A stretch of DNA of 64,000 bases from Atriophallophorus winterbourni (lineage: Eukaryota; Platyhelminthes; Trematoda; Plagiorchiida; Microphallidae), in assembly GCA_013407085.1 (NCBI GenBank), contig JACCGJ010010771.1, positions 62,001-126,000 on the forward strand, in the 5' to 3' direction. The notes beneath the pieces are model-generated. The model did no database searches, had not been told where the DNA came from, and saw only the letters and a program-made list of their open reading frames with translations. Positions 1-11,425 of this stretch are shown here, piece by piece; positions within the stretch are counted from its first letter, which is position 1, and every line of letters starts with the position of its first letter. The translations under genes were made by a program, and so were the position numbers.

Positions 1-2507
1 AGCAACGACACTTATTATGGGTGATTTTAATCTGTCCACCCTTTATCTCAGGGACGATCACTACCCACAAACACCAAAATACCGATTTAGAGAGGTACTA
101 GATTCAATCCCGTTATACAACCATGTTCACGAATGCACCCGGAGGAGATGTTCTGACCGCCCCTCTGTCTTGGATTTGGTGTTAACGTCGGAGGAACAAT
201 CTATCGAAGCGATCGAATTCCAGGCTCCACTGGGTCTTAGCGACCATTCAGTGCTTGTGTACGACTATGTTTGCAGTACACAGCAATCGCTTACTCCGAA
301 TGGGGTGGTTCGACGGGTAGATAAATTGGCCCTGATTAAATCGCTCGTGCAGATTCCGCACTTTCAGATGGACAATATAACCCCTGACTCGCAATGGAAC
401 GAGCTTGTATGTTTTCTGAAAATGAAGATAGACGAGAACTTGCAGATCGTTCAGAAAAGGTGCGTCGATAAACTTCGTTTTGTTGTCCGCAGCAGAACAA
501 AAAAGTGGATAGCACTGAAGCGAGCAGCGTGGGTGCAGCATAAAGCCAACACTACTTCTACTTCTTGGCAACATTTCCGTATGTTACGCAACAAAGTGAC
601 TGCGCTTATTCGAGAGGATAAGGAAGCGCACCAATTGATGCTCCTGTCGAAAATGGAACGCAACCCAAAGTTATTATACAAAATCATGAACGCGAAAGCG
701 AAAGTCAAACCAGGTATTTTTCCCATCCAAAATGGCGAAAAACTTACTGAAACAGCGTTAGAAACCGCAAATGCTCTGACAATTTACTATTCTTAGGTGT
801 TCGTGCCAAAGGTTTTAGTGGAACGTTCTGAGTATTCAATTGGAACAGGAATCGAAACGTTGTGCGATATTTCGATAAATCCAATGATTGTTGCAAGTCA
901 TTTGCTCAAACGAAAGGTAAGAAAATCCCCAGGAGCGGATGGCATCACACCGGATGTGCTCAGGTTCTGTCACCGTCAGCTTTGTGAACCGCTCTCCAGC
1001 CTGTTTAACTATTCGTTGCTTAAGGGAGTTGTACCGAAAGATTGGAAGTCCGGCGTGATAACACCTATCTTCAAAGGCGGTTGCCGATCTGACGATGCAA
1101 ATTATCGTCCCGTCACACTTTTACCTGTTATTGCTAAACTCATGGAACGTATCGTCTCGGAAAGAATAGTTGCACACTTCGAATCGCATAATTTGTTTTC
1201 GCCAGCGCAGCATGGATTTCGATCACACCGATCTTGTCTCACAAATCTTCTCCTCACGTTAGACGACTGGACCAAGGAGATGGATAAAAGTTCTTGCATC
1301 CACGTCTGTTACCTAGACATTTCGAAAGCTTTTGACATAGTCAATCATCATTTGCTTCTTCAAAAACTGATGCGTTTAGAAATATGTGATCCACTCCTCT
1401 CATGGTTGTGCGACTATCTGTCAGATCGCGACGCCTGAGTTAAAGTTAACGGAGCGCTATCCCAAACGTTCAAAACCACCAGTGGAGTCCCAAAAGGGTC
1501 TGTGCTAGGCCCGCTCCTCTTTCTTTTGTACATGAAAGATTTACCCCCCTCATATCGTCTAGAATGGTCCTGTTCGCGGATGATATGAAAATATGGACGA
1601 CAATAAGTTCTGCAGAGGATTGTGAGAAACTGCAAACGGATTTGGACAGCGTGTCGAATTGGGCGGCCATGAATGACATGTCATTCAACAAACAGAAATG
1701 TAAGATGCTCCATCTTGGCAAGAATGTTCCTTGGTCATATCGATTGAAAACTGGAAACCTAGCATGGAGCTCGTTAGAAAAAGATCTTGGAGTGTGGATT
1801 AGCGGGAACCTGAAGAGCACAGCGCACTGCCAGAACACATATCGACGGGCAAACAGATTGTTGGGTATCTTTCGAAGAATAATTGGAAGATTCTCTCTGG
1901 TAACGTTACCAAGGATAATGAATGTCTACCTTCGCCCTACGATGGAGTATGCGGTAGAGGTCTGGGCTCCTTGGCTGCGAAAGGATATTGCTCTCTTCGA
2001 TAAAATCTATCATAGAGCAACAAATTTAGTGATGGGTCTTCGCAATGTTCCGTACACCGAAAGATTGCGACGTCTGGGTCTATGCGACTTTACCCAAAGG
2101 AGAATACGACGCGATATTATTCTGACTTATAGAATTGTGTCTACCGAAGGACAACCACTAAAACACTTGCTTGATGTGTGTGATGGGAAAGTGACACGCG
2201 GACATACATTATCCCTTTACGCCCCAAGTTCCCGTATTGACTGTCGGCGCCATTTTTTCGCCATACGTGCTATATTTCTTCGGAATTCCCTACCCCAACA
2301 TGTGGTGGACTCTCCATGCCTGGCGGCGTTTAAAGTGAAATTGGACTTAAATATGCAAAAGAATAACATTCGTGAGCCTTAAATTTGAAATTTCCTATTG
2401 CTTTTATACTATTGTATTTTTTCATGTTTTATTAATACCGTCATCCTGTGGTGTTGTAAAGTATTAACTTTTTTAACCATAAATCTTTGAATTTGAATTT
2501 GAATTTA
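1..2507 (+). pseudogene. CR1/Jockey-like LINE (family J, copy 1), ORF2 remnant
   Basis: Non-LTR retrotransposon ORF2 encoding endonuclease plus reverse transcriptase. The window opens inside the APE-type endonuclease: GDFN lies at about 19-30 and the GLSDHS motif near 235. RT motifs follow: the PIFKGG and NYRPV region near 1070-1110, YLDISKAFD near 1312, SGVPKGSVLGP near 1480 and FADD at 1573-1584. The C-terminal block ends with TAA at 2380-2382. The frame is broken by in-frame stops at 794-796 and 1436-1438 and by a frameshift near 1550, caused by loss of a few bases compared with the copy at 42.6 kb. The element therefore cannot act alone. It is the best-preserved J copy here and the reference for those at 40.5 and 50.3 kb. 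Its 5' part lies outside the window. Confidence 0.93.
2486..2507 (+). repeat. LINE 3' tail, TTTGAA repeats
   Basis: Three to four TTTGAA units follow the 3' UTR of the LINE. Short tandem tails of this kind mark the 3' end of CR1/Jockey-like insertions, so this is taken as the element boundary. Confidence 0.7.
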
Positions 2508-2519
2508 TGATCAAACGGT

Positions 2520-2835
2520 TTTATCTAATATGCTCACAATCATGTAGATAGAGTTGAAAAATATCACACACAACCCACGCGCAACTTGTCTGCAATTATT
2601 CAATTGTTTCAACGGAATGTATATCGTGCTCGTTCTGACCCCATGTAATGAGTGCGTACAGGACAAATCACATTGTGTTGTGCATACGATGGATATGTAT
2701 GCAAATGAGAAACATTCTTCTAGACAATGATTTTTATCCCCTGCCACATAAGCGTAGACACATGAGATTGTACAGGTTGATCATGCCAGCCTTATCTAAC
2801 AGTGTGCTCACCTGCACAAATTATGTATATTAAGA
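2520..2835 (+). repeat. Degenerate copy of the hammerhead-type repeat family
   Basis: Sequence around 2650-2720 resembles the repeat units at 10.4-11.7 kb, sharing the ATGCAAATGAG box, a TGATGAGTGC-like block here read as TAATGAGTGC, and the CTTATCTAACAGTG box. The ribozyme core is not conserved. This is an old, diverged member. Confidence 0.45.
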
Positions 2836-2943
2836 CTGACTGGAAGGAATTTGACTTCATTGGGTTTTCCAACGTAACATTGTAAAAGCAATACAAGCTC
2901 AATAGATAACCATATTCATAGTATGATTAATATCATTTCACAG

Positions 2944-3160
2944 ATGAATGTTACGGGTTTGAATGATTTGAAGATACGTCGTTACAAATACATATCTGTA
3001 ATACGTAGCCTACAATTTGTTCTCGAGTTCGAAGCAAGCACGTTAAGCCGTGGTTCAATGGTTCCAAAATTTTCGACCAATTTTCGCCTGAAAGGTTTGA
3101 TGGAACAACGTGGATTCAACGTGATTGCAATCACACCAGTCGAGCCAAATTTTTCGCAAG
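2944..3160 (+). CDS. Exon of unidentified host gene (exon a)
   Basis: A 217-nt open segment sits between an acceptor (TTTCACAG, ending 2943) and a strong donor (GTGAGT at 3161). It reads 72 codons in phase 0 and ends in phase 1. The peptide contains FEASTLSRGSMVPKF and ends with AITPVEPNFSQ. It has no stop and no similarity to the surrounding LINEs, and it joins in phase to the segment at 4546. I do not recognise the protein. An upstream start could lie outside the exon, so the ATG at 2944 need not be the translation start. Confidence 0.5.
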
Positions 3161-3257
3161 GTGAGTAATCTTTTCATAAATGATAATATTCAGGTTAAAA
3201 TAGTGTCACTTCCATGGATAATCAAATATTGCGAGCGATATCAAGTGGAATTTAAAT

Positions 3258-3260
<3 letters not shown>

Positions 3261-3292
<32 letters not shown>
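3261..3292. repeat. (TA)n microsatellite
   Basis: A run of about 16 TA dinucleotides in the intron following exon a. Confidence 0.95.
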
Positions 3293-3295
<3 letters not shown>

Positions 3296-4545
3296 GTATT
3301 ATATTGCAATTCACGTGAGCAGTATGCTAAGACGAAAAATTACCGGTATTTCTATGCGCTGATTATGAATTAAATTCTAATAAATGTCCTCATTACTCAT
3401 GTACACTTCGAATGAATGTCATTCTCTGTTTCTATAGACGTAATTATATTTTTAAAAATCGTAGATAATGAGAAAGCAGGACATTATCGTGAGTTTCAAC
3501 ATATATTCTTCCTATTGACCCGGAAACCAATGTTTTATGTTTCACAGAAAATATCTTGTTCTTTTGGTAGATGGTTTTCCTCGGTGTAGTGGATTGCAAA
3601 TGTTCGACATCAAGCGAGATAAAATGATCAGTTGAACTTAATTCGATGCATTTTGCGATAGAAATCATTTAATTTTGTTGATTGTGACAGCGGATCTTCG
3701 ATTGTTAGGAATTTTTGATTGTCTTTGACATGTTATCGTTGGCATATCCAAATAGAATTGCTTGATGATTGACATCATTTTAGAAAACTACGCACCTGAG
3801 AGCGCTCGGATGCAGAGGTTTTTCATTTAAGACGATATCGATTACGTTCCTATTAGATTCATGCTTTATAAATTTTGGACAACTTTTTCTGTGCGAATGA
3901 GATTTTTGCAGAGTGCCTCAAGTACAAAAGGGAATGTTAGCATGAAATATTCGAATAGCAGCTAACATACTTGACTTGAGAACATTCTCCAACGTTTTTA
4001 CTTTGGATCAAATCTCCCTATTTTTCCAGGATATCAGATATGAATTAGCATAAAATCTCGTGAATACAAATTACATAAAATAAATTAGTATGAATTCAAT
4101 ACGTCAAAGGACATTACAATTTTCATTACGAATATATAATAGTTAATTAAAATTCATGTATGATGGAAATCGTAAATGATGCGTTTGATTTATTCATCCT
4201 CAGAATTTCTTTACGCCAGTCATTTCTGCATTGATAATAAAATGCAAAGCAAGGTTCAGAATTATCGTCAAGTAAAGTCCAGTCTATTGCACAACCGGTG
4301 AGCTTGAGAATTTTAACTTGCTTAATGTTCCGTTGAAAATTATTTGAGAAAATATATGAAATCAACAGCGTGTTGTAAATGAATGAACTAACTATCAAAT
4401 ATTATCGTCAAATATGTTGTTATTTCCAGTCGATCGATATACATCGCAATCGTATGATGATTTGTATGCTTTGCAGACTTTGAATTACAGAACTGTCCGA
4501 TTCGAAAGGAACAATCTCTGATGCATTGCTCACAGTGATTGGCAG
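3293..4545. other. Intron sequence, nothing recognised
   Basis: AT-rich sequence with only short chance open frames. I see no transposon motif or RNA gene here. It lies between two phase-compatible exons and is most simply intronic. Confidence 0.5.
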
Positions 4546-4647
4546 GATTCGAGCGATCAGCGGCTTTTGAAGATGTTAGCGTTAAAGGCGCAGCATCTGC
4601 TCTAACGCAGTTTGGAAATGTCAATGGAAAAATGCCTCCACTTGAAA
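4546..4647 (+). CDS. Exon of unidentified host gene (exon b)
   Basis: An acceptor (GATTGGCAG, ending 4545) precedes an open segment containing FERSAAFEDVSVKGAAS and FGNVNGKMPPLE. It is followed by a GT donor at 4648, or possibly at 4651, where the (TA)n run begins. The incoming phase (1) matches exon a exactly and completes a glycine codon at the junction. The composition is protein-like and unrelated to the repeats. The donor (GTAGTA or GTATAT) is weak, so the 3' edge is uncertain. Confidence 0.45.
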
Positions 4648-4650
4648 GTA

Positions 4651-4651
<1 letters not shown>

Positions 4652-4707
<56 letters not shown>

Positions 4708-4733
4708 ATTATATCTATATATCTATATATATA
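4652..4733. repeat. (TA)n / (TATC)-interrupted microsatellite
   Basis: About 80 bp of TA repeats with a few interruptions, directly after the donor of the preceding exon. Confidence 0.95.
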
Positions 4734-5008
4734 GTATTCTCTATCTAATATGCGTGTGTATGTTGAAACAATTTCAAACACAGACATTCTATCTTATATT
4801 TTCCACAAATGCTTTAGGGTAATCGATTAAATTATTTAGATGCCGAAAGCAGAAATATCTTGTCAATTTAAAAATATTTACCAACTTCACTAAAGTACTA
4901 GATTTAATTGTGCAAACTAAGTGATTTGTTATTTTTGCATTTAGCTGACTGTGGCAACTGCAAAATTTATCCAACATACAATTAAATTTAATCGGGATGT
5001 GCGATCAG

Positions 5009-5191
5009 TTGATTACAAATCTATTTATGGCGCACTGGTCAATTTAAATGGCCCCAAAGTGAATATTAACAAACAGCTCTTTTGGCCAGTGGAAACTTGG
5101 ACTTGGTATCCACAACTGCTGCAACATGCTCGTCATCCAGCAGGAAGCGAATGCAAGGAAAATTTCGAGTTCAATCTTTTAAACGACGCCG
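5009..5191 (+). CDS. Exon of unidentified host gene (exon c)
   Basis: An open frame runs from at least 4945 to a consensus donor, GTAAGT at 5192. It encodes a peptide with YGALVNLNGPKVN, the aromatic block QLFWPVETWTWYPQLL and ENFEFNLLND. Two acceptors are possible. The pyrimidine-rich site ending at 4944 starts in phase 0. The poorer site ending at 5008 starts in phase 1 and is the one compatible with exon b. Either an exon between them is missing from my reading or the weak acceptor is used. The protein family is unidentified. Confidence 0.5.
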
Positions 5192-5558
5192 GTAAGTTTA
5201 CAATCCATCTGAAAAGATTTTCTCCCATTAGTTTAGCTTTTAGTATTTCTAAGATTCAATACTGCAAGCTTTATTCAAGAAGATCGGGTCATGAGAATAA
5301 TGTGGCGGAACAATTTTGAAAATATTACTTTTATAATTAGTAATGTGTTTGGCTTTGATTTTCGTTCTCCGGTAGTACATAACGTTTATTTTTTAAGTGA
5401 TAACATACAAATGGAAGTTTAAATATTTTCAAAAAAATGTTTTGCATTCTTCCTCATCATCGAGGAATAATAAGGTATCTACTACAATCTATTTTGGCAC
5501 ATTTTAATGATTAAAACGCAAGATGTTTTTATCAATGTATTATTTATTACTAATATAG

Positions 5559-5579
5559 ATAATGCATCTGACGATATTG
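5559..5579 (+). CDS. 21-nt microexon of unidentified host gene (exon d)
   Basis: Twenty-one nucleotides lie between AG (5557-5558) and a perfect donor, GTAAGT, beginning at 5580. The exon enters and leaves in phase 1, matching exon c upstream (ends phase 1) and the segment at 5945 downstream (starts phase 1). It adds the residues DNASDDI. Flatworms use microexons, but the support here is splice-site and phase compatibility only. Confidence 0.4.
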
Positions 5580-5944
5580 GTAAGTTAATTCTTATAACTG
5601 ACATTCTGCGCGGTATAAATTTTCAAGGTTGTTTGAAAGGTTCAATTTGATAACAAGTAGTAAATTATAACAATCATGATGTGGAATTCACATACACATT
5701 TCATTGCTATATTCACGAAAAAATGACACACGCAACATCAGGATTTGTTCAGTCAATGTATTGTGCTATTTTGCAGTTATATGTTTCATTATACGAATAA
5801 GCCGCATCTGTTAGAATCGCCAAACCTCCCTTGCAATTATTAGCACTGCCGACATATGTACATATTCCGTGGAAAGCTCGGCTTTATTTTTTATTAGCCG
5901 AAGTAAAAGCTTCATGTCAAATATTCCTCTTATTCGTTCAATAG

Positions 5945-6009
5945 TATATCATGTGCAATTGGAATTGGATTCATTGTGGTTAGCTGTCACTGGATCAGCT
6001 TGTGGTTAT
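5945..6009 (+). CDS. Exon of unidentified host gene (exon e)
   Basis: A 65-nt segment between an acceptor with a pyrimidine-rich tract (ending 5944) and the donor GTAAGT at 6010. Read in phase 1 it encodes YHVQLELDSLWLAVTGSACGY without a stop and leaves in phase 0, as the next exon requires. A shorter version starting at 5976 is also possible. The product is unidentified. Confidence 0.45.
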
Positions 6010-6163
6010 GTAAGTTAACAGTTTCGCACTTTCTCGGCAAAATATATTCCGGTGTGATCATTCGTATTTCCTTACTTCTTATTCGCTAAACACGTAAAGA
6101 CATTGCTCGCGTTTATTCGAATCTAAATTGGATTATTGATATCGTTTTTTCAAATTGCTCTAG

Positions 6164-6398
6164 GTAAAACATTTGTTTACCACGGTAAAGCATCTTGATG
6201 TAAATTGTGACGAACTGGATTCGGGACTCACCCCAGCTACATCCAATCACGCGTTCTTGCAACTTCGATTTCGGCCAACTGATTTGAGGTCGGAGTATCG
6301 AGGTAAATATTCTAATCAACTCGAATTCAATAAAATGTTGTCGATGCTGACAGAAGAAGACGTGAATGCCTGGCAAGTTACCGACATCGCTTGCGAAT
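6164..6398 (+). CDS. Exon of unidentified host gene (exon f)
   Basis: An acceptor (TTGCTCTAG, ending 6163) and a donor (GTGAGT at 6399) enclose 235 nt, phase 0 in and phase 1 out. The peptide includes HLDVNCDELDSGLTPATSN, LQLRFRPTDLRSEYRG and MLSMLTEEDVNAWQVTD. It is a mixed-composition sequence typical of a folded, conserved protein. It is the most convincing exon of the set. The family is not recognised. Confidence 0.6.
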
Positions 6399-6520
6399 GT
6401 GAGTCCCAACCCTTCAGTATTGTAAAACATTTGAGTAACTATACAGATGTTCGAATAGCTACCCTAATGTACGAATCAAACATTATTGCAGCAACAATCA
6501 TACTGTCGATTTACTTGCAG

Positions 6521-6576
6521 ATTATTTGGGACAAACAAAAGATATTTTGAGTATGTTCAAGCAACCTTTTGGCACG
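6521..6576 (+). CDS. Exon of unidentified host gene (exon g)
   Basis: An acceptor (TTACTTGCAG, ending 6520) starts a 56-nt segment. Joined to the phase-1 end of exon f, it reads YYLGQTKDILSMFKQPFGT. The donor at 6577 (GTATCA) is weak; without it the frame runs on to a stop at about 6655. The exon leaves in phase 0, compatible with the terminal exon at 23185. Confidence 0.4.
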
Positions 6577-6659
6577 GTATCAATGTTGAATATTATTAAA
6601 TATATCAAATATTTGGATACCTTTAAGAAAAGAATAAAATGTGTAATTTATGTTTAGCA

Positions 6660-8190
6660 AATAACGAAGTTACAGAATGTCTCCTAATTCACCTATTTCA
6701 AATGGCGTATGTGATTCATAAGGGATAAATTCTACAAATTTTAGAGTATATGTGCGAAGCTGATATTTCACGATATTCACATTGAAAAACGGAAGCACAA
6801 GCGATGTTTCCTTGGCAAATTTATAAAATCGATGATGCATAATTCATGTTTCTAAACATTATATATAGACCATAATTTTACCATTAATTTCATCATAAAA
6901 ATTCAATTTTTATACAACACAGTATTTGCACGTGTGGGGTACGGTTGATTAAGGTTGGTATGAACAAACTGGTCAAACACATGTACCCAAACAAATGTAG
7001 AAGGTCTTAAGCTTGTGGAGATAAATAAAATTGCTTATATGTATGCAGATGAACATTTTTAGCTAAGTAACTGATCAGGCCTAAAATGCACGAGCTTTGT
7101 TAATCTAAGAGTGAACTCACGGAATGAATATACATGAGAGAAACGCTGCTATTTTGTGCAATAATCAGGAACATTGAATGGTGTAATTTATGATAACGTC
7201 CACAATGCCAAAGCTTACAATCATAGTGTTTATAACAACATCAAAATTCATATATGTTCCTTGATTTCAGCTTGCTGACAGAAAATGTGCTGAGAACTGC
7301 AATATGCATTGTCTAAATGGAATGAAGCTTAAACAATTAACACAAATACTGTTCGATTAGATCATGAGTGTTTTCACATTATTTTGTGATAATAGTGTAA
7401 TAGAATTTAAGCAAATTATTTTTTTTCATTTCATAAGAACTGTCGGCCATTTTTCAAAGCTGGAAGACAACTTCCCGAGGAATATGTGAGGAAGTGCGTT
7501 TTGTTCATGCAGTCAATTCCATTTGAATGTTTACTAAATTCGATATATCCACGATGATTTAGCTCATCTGGCATGCGGTTTTGCAAACAAAGTTCCACAG
7601 TTTGACAAAAATATCTTGCGGAATCGTGCATGATAACATATTCTATGTATGATTCGCAATCTAGAAGAGAAAACGTTTTTCCCTTTAGAAAGGCTTTCAA
7701 TGAAGCCAGTAGGTCTGGACCGCGACACCAATAAAATCACGCTTTCCGAAAATCACTTTCACACCAACGTAGAAAGTCGAAAAGCCAAATGATCGAAAAT
7801 TACGATTTATTTAACCCTAATTGCGGAGATCAAGTACATGAGGGTAGCACTATTTCATACCACATAGATCAATCATGTATCAATGAGGAATAGATAATTA
7901 ATGTAAACGTTATTTAAGTCCAAACCGATCACTGAGTTGGAAGGTTTTCGCTGTTTACGAGTAGTGTCTAATTTCCGCTATTTAACGTTTCGGGGTGTTT
8001 TGTTCGTCATGATTATTGCTTCCGAACGGAAAGTTCGCGAGCAAAATGATGCATTATCGAACCCATTGTCTTATCTTTGACACGTACGAGTTAATTTTTA
8101 ACCTCTTGATGAGGCAAACGTACCTAACAGTGTCTTCATAATATGAATCTCGCATGTGAGCTGACACCAGATGGAGTAATGTATTAGCTA
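6660..8190. other. Non-coding stretch, no feature recognised
   Basis: AT-rich sequence with scattered stops on both strands and no repeat or motif I can place. Probably intron of the plus-strand gene. Confidence 0.5.
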
Positions 8191-8239
8191 AACAAAATTT
8201 GCTCCTCTCGACCGATATACTACAAAACGCTTCAAGAAC

Positions 8240-9570
8240 AGATTATTGCCGATTCTTCTGGAGTCAGCGTGAAAATGAAGGTTGCGTCCTCACGCCACAC
8301 CAAAAACCTTCACTTAACAAAACTGTTGTTGAATTCCTCTATACCAATGCCCAATGCTTGATCAACATATTTGCCGACCTTGTCGCTGTTCAAAACGAGA
8401 ACTTGGCTGACCTGAAATTCCAAGTTTATGAAGCGCTTGCTTCTCCGAAACCGTGCATCAGGCGTATGAAGAGTAGCACACTATTATGATAAGGAACTCA
8501 CATGCACAGAACTCACCGATTTGGACTTCGTATCTTAGGACATGCTATGATGCTTGTTGACAACGACAATAACAGAAGATAGCATAATCGGTGTAATTTA
8601 TCGACCACTCGCAGCCCCGTTGGTTTATAATACGACGCATATCGTCAAGCTACGCCGAATTGCTCCTATCTATCATGCCAGGCCACTTTATCATAGGTGA
8701 CCTTAATCTACGTAACCCACTAAACAATAACATTATTTTTCACGACAATTATTGCCATCTTCTAGCGGCTCTTTGAATATATTACCTTTCATAATTTTGT
8801 AAAACTCAATACAAGATACAGGGGGGCATATATGCCATCCATGCTCGATCGAATATTGAGAACTGAGGAACATTTTTTTGAAAACATAACATATGATAGC
8901 CTGCTTGATAGACTACCTGTGACCAGCAGACCGATCATGTGATACAACAAAAATCATCAAAAATGTTGGAAGCCTGTCAAACGGCCTAACAATGATCAAC
9001 GACTGGCAAATTAAAGGCATGGGATTAAAGGGGCAGCGGCCCAGAATTCGGAACCCAAAACACTGCAATCGTACCTCAACAGTTTATTCGCGCTCTCAGC
9101 TTTATAATCCGTGGTCGCATTCCGAAATTTATTGAATTGCGGAAAATCGCTTGGAGAAAGCATTGCCAGTTAACCAACGAAACAACGTGCGGAACATTTC
9201 GAACAATTAGAAACATGTTATCAACTTATTGCTGACGACCAAATGCAGTACCGAACTAATATACTGTATAAAATGGAGAAAAACAAAGCTCCTTTAACCG
9301 ATTACGAACAAGCAGTAACTAGTGAAACGAGGAGTTACGGCCTTACGAATCGCATCAGATTGACTACTACTGCATCGACACCGCGAACTCATGAACTAGT
9401 GTGATACAGTATGTTGTTCAATGAAATGCGTTGATATAGGACTGGTTTCAGTGGCAACGCCTTGTATCCCGTTGGATACGATAACCACTATCACAGAAGA
9501 GGTTCTGAGATCTCTGATATTTCTGAATCCTAGAAAATTTCGATTACGATCGAACAGAATTAATCTTTCC
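8240..9570 (+). pseudogene. Very old CR1/Jockey-like LINE fragment (endonuclease region)
   Basis: A TNAQCLINIFADLVAVQNENLADLK-type ORF2 start appears near 8340-8420. FIIGDLNLRNP, an endonuclease GDLN motif, is near 8690-8720. LDRILRTEEHFFENI near 8845 aligns with LDLVLTSEEQSIEAI of the copy at 170-210. Later text such as MEKNKAPLTDYEQ near 9270 aligns with the linker region at 650-760. Stops and frameshifts are frequent, so this is much older than the copy at the window start. The RT domain is missing. Confidence 0.7.
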
Positions 9571-9574
9571 GTTT

Positions 9575-10075
9575 TATCGCTTGTCATGTATCATTTATAC
9601 GATTTGAATCAACATGCGAAAAAATGTTTCATGTCAGAAAATTCATCTAACAGGTAATCGGGATGTTCCAACTAATGAACGACATCGTTTCCTGTGTTGC
9701 CGAAAGGATTGCTGCGCAAGTTGGGATGGTTCACGTTGAAGTATATTTCAAGGTTACCTTTCTGTTCCCCAATAAATCACCCAGTTGGAACACACCGATG
9801 CTCTTTAAAGCGAAATTAGTTTCAAGTGCGCGCAACAAGATGGTCATCATCCGTCTGCCAATGAAAGACAAATACGGAATGAGGAGATGTTACATTTGAC
9901 AGTCTCTTTTTTGAAAAATCATACTTGAAGTGCTTTTTCGTTTTGCTCATTTCAATGCGTGTTAACAAGCGAAAACTTTAGCATACTTTTCCCGATTGAA
10001 TAACCTGTTCGTTTTCTTTGTCAATTTGAAAAATCGAATTTATTTGAGAATGCCTTATATTCTTTTAGAATTTGT
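9575..10075 (+). repeat. Dispersed ~500-bp repeat with conserved ORF (copy 1)
   Basis: Closely similar to 37870-38350, including non-coding flanks. Inside is an open frame, 9663-9899, whose product contains MVHVEVYFKV, SWNTPMLFKAKLVSSARN and IRLPMKDKYGM. The other copy keeps the same frame and most residues. It could be a duplicated host exon or part of an unrecognised mobile element. No family is assigned. Confidence 0.6.
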
Positions 10076-10404
10076 TGCACAAATTAGACCTGGCATTCAG
10101 ATATCCGGATTTAATAGGGGCACTTGCACGCAATTGTAAATGGGGTTATCCCATGGTCTCGAACAGATTGTAATTGATGATATACAATACAATATACAAT
10201 ATGTAATACCCTCATATTTATCAAATACCATTATCCATTTTGTATTGAACAGCTTAATATTGTTACTAATTGGAATCATTCTTATAACGTAATGTAGTGA
10301 GATGTGGTTAATTAAACTCATTTTATCATTACTTAATGTAAACACCGAAAAATTGATTACAGTAAAAATTAATTAAATTAAAATAGAAAATTGTATATAT
10401 CAAA
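10076..10404. other. Non-coding stretch, nothing recognised
   Basis: AT-rich spacer between the dispersed repeat and the hammerhead cluster. No supported feature. Confidence 0.4.
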
Positions 10405-10654
10405 TGCTCATTTGCATGCTTTTACATCACATACTCACTCCAAATCCTACGGTTTGCACTAATCCCGCAAGGAAAGCAGGATCAGAATCCGCATGCGTTT
10501 GAAACACTGGAACAATGGTAAACAAGTTGCGCTTGCAAGGCACTTTTGGTTCAGATAGATATGACCAACCCGTTCTTTAACATGAGTTAATACTCATGTA
10601 GATAGGGTTTAAACCCATGACCATAAAAATGCTCATTTGCGTGCAATTCCATCG

Positions 10655-10706
10655 CACACACACCACGACCGGTTTCGTGCTGTCTACAATCATGAGGTGA
10701 GGGCAT
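10655..10706 (-). ncRNA. Hammerhead ribozyme motif, minus strand (decayed)
   Basis: On the minus strand the motif reads CTCATGA (10696-10690; one change from CTGATGA), a damaged stem II ending AGCAC, then intact GAAA (10676-10673) and CCGGTC followed by GTGGTG. The predicted cleavage site lies between 10667 and 10666. The second core and stem III are perfect; the first core and stem II are mutated, so activity is doubtful. Confidence 0.55.
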
Positions 10707-10817
10707 TAGGATCACAATCCGCATTGAAACCATGGAAGATTGGTAATCAATTTGCGCTTGTATGCCACTGTTGGTTAAATTTGGTACGACCAACCTGTTA
10801 AAACCCATGATCCTATG

Positions 10818-10865
10818 GGCCTTATTTGATGAGAGCAAACTGCACGAATCCGGTCGTGGGGTATG
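10818..10865 (+). ncRNA. Hammerhead ribozyme motif (decayed)
   Basis: TTGATGA at 10826-10832 (one change), stem II AGC with loop and a GC pair, GAAT in place of GAAA at 10846-10849, and CCGGTC ending at 10855, then GTGGGG. Two core changes make cleavage unlikely. Confidence 0.5.
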
Positions 10866-10939
10866 TGCGTGTGTGATGAAAATGCATGCAAATGTGCATT
10901 CCTCCACTGTTTCAAGCGCATGCTGATCCTGATCATACT

Positions 10940-10990
10940 GTCCCTACTTGGTCAGTGCAAACAGCACGAAACCTGTTGTACGTGTGTGAG
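10940..10990 (+). ncRNA. Hammerhead ribozyme motif (partly intact)
   Basis: Stem II is perfect (GTGC 10955-10958, loop AAACA, GCAC 10964-10967), followed by GAAA at 10968-10971. The first core reads TTGGTCA and the cleavage side reads CCTGTTG, so both catalytic strands are damaged. Confidence 0.5.
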
Positions 10991-11163
10991 ATTTTAATGC
11001 ATGAAAGTGAACTTTTGCGTTAATCGTCATATGTAGTGAATATATCAATGTGGGCCAATGTAAATTAACTGGTTGGTCGTACTTACCTTAATCAACAGTG
11101 CATACAAGCGGAACCTTATTAATTTTTTCCGCTGTTTCAAGGGCATGCGGATCATGATCCTAC

Positions 11164-11212
11164 TGTATCTATCTGATGAGTACAAATAGCACGAGACCGA
11201 TCGTGGTGTGTG
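11164..11212 (+). ncRNA. Hammerhead ribozyme motif (first core intact)
   Basis: CTGATGA at 11173-11179 is perfect. Stem II is GTAC with loop AAATA and GCAC (11180-11192). The second core reads GAGA instead of GAAA. Stem III is CCGATC, so the predicted cleavage site is after AUC at 11202. Stem I can form four pairs including wobbles between 11169-11172 and 11203-11206. One core substitution separates it from consensus. Confidence 0.6.
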
Positions 11213-11377
11213 TGTTTGTGATGGAAATGAAAGCAAATGAGCGCTATTGTTCATGGTAATGTGGGCTCATATGAATGAACCCGATGGTCGAATCAATGTT
11301 TACCAACAGTAACATACAAACTCAACGCTTTTACCGTTCCTCCACTGTTTGAAGCGCATGTGGATCTTGATCCTACT

Positions 11378-11425
11378 TGCCCAAACTGTTGTGTGCCAAC
11401 AGCACTTGATCGGTCGTGGTGTCTG
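11378..11425 (+). ncRNA. Hammerhead ribozyme motif (decayed)
   Basis: CTGTTGT replaces the first core. GTGC-CAACA-GCAC (11393-11405) keeps stem II. TTGA replaces GAAA, and CGGTC ends at 11415 before GTGGTG. It is recognisable only by alignment with its neighbours. Confidence 0.45.

Noticed and set aside
2944..6576. Naming the multi-exon gene as a bridge-like lipid-transfer or ciliary protein
   Set aside because: The composition suggested a large conserved protein, but I could not match any family with confidence.
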